Assembly: GCA_963971285.1 (NCBI GenBank)
Contig: OZ020254.1
Span: forward strand, 11,532,001 to 11,596,000
Direction: 5' to 3'
Length of the DNA stretch: 64,000 nucleotides
Source of the DNA: Astropecten irregularis
Taxonomy: Eukaryota; Echinodermata; Asteroidea; Paxillosida; Astropectinidae
Shown: positions 13,201-22,200 of the stretch, piece by piece
How positions within the stretch are numbered: position 1 is the stretch's first letter
Layout of the letters: the number at the start of each line of letters is the position of its first letter
Translations under genes and position numbers: made by a program
The notes under the pieces: model-generated
What the model was told of the DNA's origin: nothing
Database searches by the model: none
Seen by the model: only the letters and a program-made list of their open reading frames with translations

Positions 13201-16200
13201 CTTGAGGTCTGTTCAGTTTATTACCATTACTGTGATCTTGGCTTACAGTGATGTCCTAAATATGGCCTGATAGAGTGTGAGGTTTGGCTTGAGGTCTGTT
13301 CAGTTTATTACCATTACTGTGATCTTGGCTTACAGCGATGTCCTAAATATGGCCTGATAGAGTGTGAGGTTTGGCTTGAGGTCTGTTCAGTTTATTACCA
13401 TTACTGTGATCTTGGCTTACAGTGATGTCCTAAATATGGCCTCATAGAGTGTGAGGTTTGGCTTGAGGTCTGTTCAGTTTATTACCATTACTGTGATCTT
13501 GGCTTGTGGTGCCGTCCTAAATATGGCCTCATAGAGTGTGAGGTTTGGCTTGAGGTCTGTTCAGTTTATTACCATTACTGTGATCTTGGCTTACAGTGAT
13601 GTCCTAAATATGGCCTCATAGAGTGTGAGGTTTGGCTTGAGGTCTGTTCAGTTTATTACCATTACTGTGATCTTGGCTTTTGGTGCTGTCCTAAATATGG
13701 CCTTATAGAGTGTGAGGTTTGGCTTGTGGTCTGTTCAGTTTATTACCATTACTGTGATCTTGGCTTATGGTGCCGTCCTAAATATGGCCTCATAGAGTGT
13801 GAGGTTTGGCTTGAGGTCTGTTCAGTTTATTACCATTACTGTGATCTTGGCTTTTGGTGCTGTCCTAAATATGGCCTTATAGAGTGTGAGGTTTGGCTTG
13901 TGGTCTGTTCAGTTTATTACCATTACTGTGATCTAGGCTTGTGGTGCCGTCCTAAATATGGCCTCATAGAGTGTGAGGTTTGGCTAGGTGACATCTAGAC
14001 CCAGCAACTGGCGTGCTGTATTCCCTTTATTAATTTTGGGCCTTTACATTTGTAATAGAGCCCCAGAAAATCCTATGATCATTTGAGAAAAATTGTACTG
14101 AAATTGTCCCCAAATCAAAAATCTGTCCAGTTTTCTATAAATTCACCACTCACTTAATCAAGTACCGGTAATATTTTGTTCTTTCATCCTGTCATTGTTG
14201 CAGGTGTAGGACCCTCTCCACAGCCGGTCAGCTATGCCTACAGCTGTCCCTCCAACCAACGGAGTACTCCTACTTCAACATGGATAAGCTCAGCACCTGG
14301 GCCGGCCCACAACACTGGAAGATCAAGCCCCACTCCAAAGGTCAGTACAGACTCCCCGAGCTTCCTCCCGTTGGGAAGGAATGGCCAGGGTATTCCCACT
14401 GGATGGTGGAGTTCCTTCCCAACCCAGTCTGTTTCCAGTCCCAGGAGATGTATTCACGCCCTGCTCCGTAAAAATCCTTGCCACGTTATGGACCGTTCCA
14501 ACTTTGCTTTTAAGTCCCACGTGTGTTTTACATACCACATGTGACCGAGTTTGAATGAGGTTTTCGTGTTTACCTGGGGTGCGTTCCGCTTGCGCGAACA
14601 TATGTGAACATGTTCGCGACGTTTGTGTTACGCTTGGATTTTGAAGTGGAACGCACACGCAACAAATGGTGAACATGTGTTGTGTATTGCGTCCATCTTT
14701 CATTCAATGTAGTTAGCCAACTTCAGCAAACACCTCCTCTACACTGTCAGCTATGTTGTGTTTGGCGAACAGTGCGTTCCGGTTTCAAAACGGTGCCGCA
14801 CATTTCGCGCCGTGCGCGTAGTTAGCTGGAGTAGAACGCACTCCTGATTGAAATTCGTCCTGCGATTGGTCAATGTGCACAGTTTGATTTACAGACCGGA
14901 AGGGTTCATCGGGTCCCTCCTATGCCAAGCCTCTAAAAATCATTTCCATCACTTTCTTGTCTCAGATTTTTTAGCAGATGATCAAATAATCCAGAAAGAC
15001 CCCTTTGAAAAAAAAAAAAATGTTCCTAGTCCTTTCCCTAGTTATTTCCTCTCGCACTTTATCTAAAACAACTGTCCGACAGGCTTTCAACCAACAGGCC
15101 TTACAGGAGTAGCTTGATTGAAAAGTTAACAAAGACAAATTGACTAGAGCGGGATTTGAACCAGTGGCCTCTGGAACACTGTACCAGCCTACCAGGGCTG
15201 TACCAACTGAGCTACCCAGCCTATACCCTATGTTGGTGGTGTATCTATTAGTCAATTATCTTAGCGTGGTTTCATGGCTTCTGACTGTCAAACGAGCAAA
15301 GATAATTGACTAAATAGGGACACCACCAACATAGGGCTGGAAAGCTCAGTTGGTAAGAGCACTGGTACGGTATTCCCAAGATCTCTGGTTCGAATCCTGA
15401 TCATTTTTTCTTTGTTCATTATTCAATGACTTCATTCAGTTTCCCTTGTGGTTATCTGATCAAGATAATTTGAATAAGATTGATTTTTGTATGTCAATTT
15501 GCCATTAGCCCATGTAGTTATGCTTTTTTTTTCAGGCATGAACTTTGCACCTGTTGCACATATTTGTCAGTTCTCTTATTAGTGGTTGTACTGATTTTGT
15601 TTGTTTTTAACAGACTCAGCCTTATCAGGCAACGGAGATGACAGTGACAAGAAAGCAAAGACTAAGAAGCCTGTGTTCAGGATAGACTACGAACAAGACG
15701 TGGACTTTGACAAGTACTTCTCAGAATCCAAGGTAGGAAGATGCAAGCCCCTAATCCAGACAGTCCCTTGCAGTCAGTTTCCGTTCCCGGGGTTGATTTC
15801 ACCAAGCCCTGAGTTTCGAAGGATAACCCATCACATTGGACCTATCCCACGTAGGGCTTCAATGCATCATAAAACCTACGATTGATAGTAAGTTACGAAG
15901 AGTTTGGTGAAATCAACCCCTTTTCTGTTTACCCCTGTAGGCCTTTTCTCTTTTCGATCTGTGTTGAAACCAACCCAGATCCACCCCGGTTTCTGCCTGA
16001 CAATTTTTGAACTGGATCAAAGAGACGCAATGTTCACGCTATGTTTTTGGAGAACCGGTTCATATGACGCAGATCAAGTCGAAAAATGCAGTTTGGAACT
16101 GGGTTGAGATTTTCACCCCTACCAGGGTTGTTTTCTTTAGAAGAGAGGTTTCGCAAGCGAACGGATACGGTTAGCGCGCCGGATACATCACCAGTATTTG

Positions 16201-19200
16201 TGTACTTCTGACGTCACAGCTGTTCCGCTATCCGTTATACGTTTTCGATGCACGTATATCTTGCTCGCTATGCGTAAGTGTTACATGTAAACGCGTAGCG
16301 AATATCAGTATTTTCGTAATTCTCTGTTCATTTTTTGTCATGTGCATGATTAGATTAAAACGAAAGGATTTGCTGAATAAGAATATGTCATTTCTATGCA
16401 TTTCAAAACTTAAGAATAAGTCAAAAATCAGCCTCAAAGTCAGGTACAAAAGTGGTTCTCAATTGTCGGAAATAGACTTCACTGTTGCGAAACATCGGAT
16501 CGGCTGTTGACGTTTACGGATAGCTAAACGTATGCGTATCCGTTCGCATGCGAAACTTCCCTATTGCTAGGCAGTCCTACCCGGGTTAGCTTGGGGTTGA
16601 CAATTTTCAATTGTGAAAAAGGTTGAACAAAATCTCGGGGTTCGATCCAGTTCCAACCCTGAGATTTTGGATAGTGTGAAAAGCCCTTATCACTCTAACA
16701 TGTCCAATAAGGCAAGACAAGAGCTGTTTACCACACCACACATCACCACAGGGGGAAATGGATCATAATCAACGAACTACCACACAAAATGCACCGTGTT
16801 GTTTACCACAGGAAAACAAATATGTGTGGTGAACTGTGGTATGCAAGTGAGTTAGGGTCAATTAATAGAAACGTAGTTGCTCGTTTCACCTTCTGAGAAA
16901 TTGCCTCTTGGATTCAAGGATTAGAACCTGTGAACCTTTGGCTTAAAATTGCTGGTGACTTTGACCAGACCAGCCCTCCAACATCAGCTGGTGTATTCAC
17001 ATTAACTTAAGGATACAAATTCAGACTCATGCAAAGGCAGCTGCCGCAAATATCGAAGAAATTGAAGAGCCGCTGACTGAAGCCCTGGGGAGGCGACTTA
17101 ATGTTTTCAGTACTGGGTCTCTGAGGAGGATCCTTGGGTTCTGCTGGTCGGACCATGTGTCTAAGGAGAGGTTACTCACAGAGAGTCAGATGAGACCTAT
17201 TACCTGCATGATACATTAAGCTTCAGTTGCGACTGTACGGTCATGTGGCTAGACTCCCTGCGAGTAATCCTGCCAGGTGGATTATCTCTATATGAGAGAA
17301 CCTACTGGTATGACTCGACTCGCCCAGTAGGGCGTCGGCATGACACGTGGTTGTGTCAGGTAGATCGTTATTTTGCTGCAGATCTGTTTTGCTGGGATGG
17401 GGATGGGTCGCGTGGCTGCCTGGGGAAGGCTATCAGGAGACCGAAGGAGTACCGCTCAAAGGTAGATGCGGCAACACGCTGTCGCAGCGCATGCTCCCAC
17501 TGATTGATTGATTGATTGCTGACTGTTCAGCACGTTCTGAGATGAATTGACTCCGAAATAGTTCTTTCCGACTTACATTCAGACTGACTCTCTTCAATTA
17601 ACCACCATATCTCCCTTTCTCTCCCCATCTCTTCACCCTACAGGCTGCAACCACACTGTCCAAAGCCACGCTGGACAAGTACAGCAAGAGCGTCACCACA
17701 CTGCCTGGGGATCTCCACTACAACCCGGACGCCCTGTTCAAGCTCTTCCTCAAGCCCAACTTTGTGGTGAGTCTCCTAACCTCCGATCGGTTTCTCAGAG
17801 AGCAGTTTTTTCATAGTATCAAATACTGCTGAGTACCAAGACAGGTCGAGTACTAAGACAGGTCAAGTACTTCGCAGGCCGAGTACATGAACTGGTTTCT
17901 CACGAGTGCGAGTACCAGTACTTCTAGGCCAGTTCTTGTTTTTTACAAAAACTCATTGAATCCCAAACTGTACAACAATCAATGCAGATGACATGGCTAC
18001 AGGTGAAATGGTAACAGGTCAACTCACCATTACCGGTACATGTGGCTACGTGTTGCAGCAGTTGTGTTACCATATCGATTCTATCGGCTCTTTTGGGTCA
18101 ATATTTGTTGTACCTTTGTAATAATGGCCGTGGTAAGTTAACTTTAAAGGATTTTTGTCATCGAGTACTATTAATCAAGGACGAGTGCTTAGATGCGTCA
18201 AGTATAATTTTTGTATGTCGAGTTCCGAGTATTTTGTAGCCCGCGTACAAGAATAGTAGTTCAAGTGTGAGTACTTGGACGTTCGAGTACAAGTACTCTG
18301 AAAACAGTCCTCGGGGAGTACGAGTACCGAGTACGATTTCAGATTTCAGATTTAGCATTCCACCGTTCTTCTCTGGATAAAAGTTGATCGGAAAATGTAG
18401 GCCTACAACTTAGTTTTTAGTTTCTGGTATCTGTGTTTTGCAGGTCAGAAGGCAAGTGGATAACAGCGATAGTGTGGATGATGGAATCGGTAGCTATGAC
18501 TACAACAACGCCAACGACTGCGCAAACTTCTGCCCAGGAGCTGAGGTAAGGCTTGCATGATTGTTGTATTCAATTAATCTCAACTAAAACAAATGCGGAA
18601 TTCGGTTGTTGAAATGAAAATGGTTGTGAAATCTGGCCCAACCCATACCATCTTGTAGGAAACATCTGCAGCTACATTTTCGTACAGGTTTCAGCTTGAT
18701 AGCCTCAGTATTGAGAGAGTAATTTCCAACTCTAGCGTAAAAAGTGTATCATACTGTTCCAAAGCAGTGTTTATGACGCCAGCTCGGCAGTTTTCTTGCG
18801 TTGTGTGTCACGCTGTACTTGTAATGCCAGTAGATTTCGGCCATGAAAATGGATTTGAAACTTGGCCCAACCCATACCATCCTGTAGGAAACATTTGCAG
18901 GTACATTTTCGTACAGGTTTCAGCTTGATAGCCTCAGTATTGAGCGAGAAATTCCCAACTCTAGCATAAAAAGTGTCTCATACTGTTTTAGTGCAGTCCT
19001 TATGACATCTTTCTGTTGTTGCGTGTCATGCTATACTATACCACTAAAATGGCTTCAAAATCTATGGCTACATTCTCGTACAGGTTTTAGTTTGATAGCC
19101 CCAGTATTGAGGGAGTAATTCCCAACTCTAGCATAAAAAAGCCCAAGTAAAGTTCATGCAAATATTTTTTTTTGTGAACAAATTTCATGAGAAGATCAGT

Positions 19201-22200
19201 TTCTACCAGCCCCATGGATGTAAAACTTCCGATTTAAATATGAATTCTGATATTTTGGTTGAGATTTTACCTCAGAACTTCCGCTTTTTTGTATATATAC
19301 CTGCTCTGTACAAAAGTATAGGAATTTTAGCTTTTTCCTTGGTGTTTTCAGATGTTTTTTCTGTGTGGCCACTCACATCCCTGCAGCTATTTAATAGTTT
19401 ACGTGTAACGTTTTGGCCCGATTCCTTGAACAGGTTGATGATGATGATGACCATGAAGCACCTGGTGATTTCACTTCTGGCACAAGTGACTTCAGCCAGA
19501 CATGCTCTCAGAGTAGCTACATCAATGACAGCGTCTTTGATGCCACCATCCTGCAAGGAGATCGACTAGTAGCCCAGCCCCACAAGGTAAATAAAAAAAA
19601 CCATAAAAGATCCATATGATTAATGCATGTAGGTCCATAGAGGTAACTTCATACTTAAGTTTTTGCCAAAGAAATGCAGATTCATGGCCAAAAATATCAA
19701 GTATACAGATTCAGTAACAGTGCCCACTTTTTTGAGAAAATTGTGAGAAACACCCATGGTATTTTCAAATCTATCTACACAGGGGTTTTGATCTTCCTGA
19801 GATCAAAATTGTTTTTGGTCATTGGTTTTACTCTTTTCTGGTTAAAGGGATTGCATACGTTTGGTAATTTGAGCCTACTGTTTGTTTCAAACCAATATAA
19901 TTGAATATATATACCATAAAACTAACCTGTGAAAGTTTCAATTCAAAAGGTGGTAGCGTTTTTGAGATTTTGGCGACAAACTAGAGCGGTTATTTCACGC
20001 CAGAGAACAGTTAGTCAATAGCTGAGAAGCGTTACGGCCATAACGCTTCTCAGATTCATACTTTTTGGAGATAAAAAGTGACATATTTTTCAATAACCGC
20101 GGTACTTTGAATTGAACGTTTCTCAATATGCATTATACTATCCAAAGCAGCTTTACTTCTCACCAAGTAAGTTTTTATTGCCATAAATTTTCAGAGTCAT
20201 TACCAAACGTATGCAATGCCTTTAAATACATGATTTCAGACAGAAAAAAATAATATTTTTAGTGGTATGTTTCTACCATAACCATCTTTATACCCTGTAA
20301 GTTATAGGTAAATCTGTGAAGATTTCTGTTTTTTTAGTATGCTACCAAGGTATAATGTTACCTTTAAAGATGGTATTATCAAACAATCACATGTGCAGTT
20401 TTGTGCGGGTGCACACCAGCTCTTGTTTTACACACTTTCTGGGGACAAGGCTTAGTCTTTTCTATTGTCCCTGTACTTTAATACCCTCGAAAAGACTACA
20501 GTATAAAGCACACTTTTGTGCATCCAAGGAAACCTTGGAACAAAAGAAGTCTGTTTCATTGCTCCTCTATCCTCTTGGATTAGACCAATTTGGGTCTTAA
20601 GTGTCCTTCTGTGAGTTTGTGAGATACAAACTGCTTGGAAAGTCCATGGTAAAACAAAACAAAGTACAACGTCTCCGTAGCTATGATTCTGCATTGATTG
20701 TTGAATTTATTGTCGTTTTTTTTGTGGACAATGCAGGTGAACAAGATTGACATCCAATATGCGAGGACCGCCAAGAAGATGGATGTAAAGAAGCTGAAAT
20801 CTCTCATGTGGCAGCATCTGACCACTGACAGGGAAGCAGACAAGGTGAGGCCATCCGTCTGTCTCTCATATTAACTGACTGCATTCACCCCCTGAGGACA
20901 CAAGCTAGTTAATGTGATATGACTATAGAGCTATATTACTAGAGCGCTCACTGGTGTTCACCCCCCTGCTGGGCGCATCCATGTTTGGAAAACACAAAAT
21001 TTGGTACGTCTTTTGTACATCTTTTTGCATTTGCATTTGTTTTCTATACAGTTCGTCCAAAATCTGACGCACCTTTGGTAAATGAGCATTCCACCAATAT
21101 GCGCTTCCGGTATCAATCGTTCCCTCATACGGCGTACTTGTGCGTTGCATGTAGACATGGTAGAGTACATTCTTCGAAAGGCATTCCAGGCAAAGTTCAA
21201 TTGTTTCACAGACACGCATACAAATTCAAAATGACTGTGCCCAGGACGTCTTCAAAGCATCTCTGCTCTCGAGAACACAAAGTCTGCGCTCTTGTAATTT
21301 AATTTAGCTCTATGGACATGACACAAAAACCATGATAAGTTAAGATATTTGGACTTTCTCCTCCAAGCCCTAGCTAGTTCTGAAAGAATTGTTGTGTTGC
21401 TCGTCAGAAACACAAGAGACCAAGGAAGGAAATTCAACCCAAACCTTTCTATTCATTTCCGATGTTTGTACATCTGACAATGAGGCTTGGCTTCCGTGAG
21501 ACACAAAACAAAAATGGTGTTCTTTCTTTTGAGTCAGGGGTCGATTTCACCAAACTCATCGTAAAGTGCACCTCGTCTTTTGATGGTGACTAGAGCAGGC
21601 TAGTCGAAACGCTGAGACGTTTACGAGAAGTGCGAATAATATAGAAGTGTGAAAGTATGAACGACTCTTACATGGTGTTTCCGCAAACCGATCCACATAC
21701 CAATTGTCACCATGCAAAGCATTATAGGACTTATGATGCACTGCAGTCCTACATGGGATAGGGTTCCTACGATGAGTTATTCTTCGTAACTCAAGTTACG
21801 ATCGATCGAAGGGCTTCGTGAATTCGACCCCAGGGGTACAACTGAATTCATTTGCTAGCTACATGTACACCAGTAGGTAGAGATTGACTGGAATTCCTTC
21901 TCACTTTTTTGCTTGGAGTTAGGAGGGCCTGACACATTTCGATCTTAGCAGGATCTTTCTTTTGTGAGAAAACTTCTTAAACATCTCCTTTCCCGCTTCC
22001 ATCCCCCTCAGGAGAACATCTCGTCTGAGGTTGATGATACAGCCAAGAAGACGTCCTCCGTAGCTGGCCTGCAGACCTTCAATGACATGTACCAGAACCT
22101 TCCCAGCAAGCTATCTAAGACCATGTCCAAGAATCTCAGCATACCCATCGCCTTTGTCTGCCTCCTCCATCTCGCCAACGAAAAGGTTTGTCACTGTCTC

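Noticed and set aside
12808-13251. 147-codon ORF with 29-residue repeat
   Set aside because: The 87-bp satellite length is a multiple of 3. It lies within an NCAPH intron and neighbouring units have stops.
14176-14544. 122-codon ORF over NCAPH exon 10
   Set aside because: Wrong frame. The conserved EYSYF...WAGPQHW frame is supported by phase at both splice sites.
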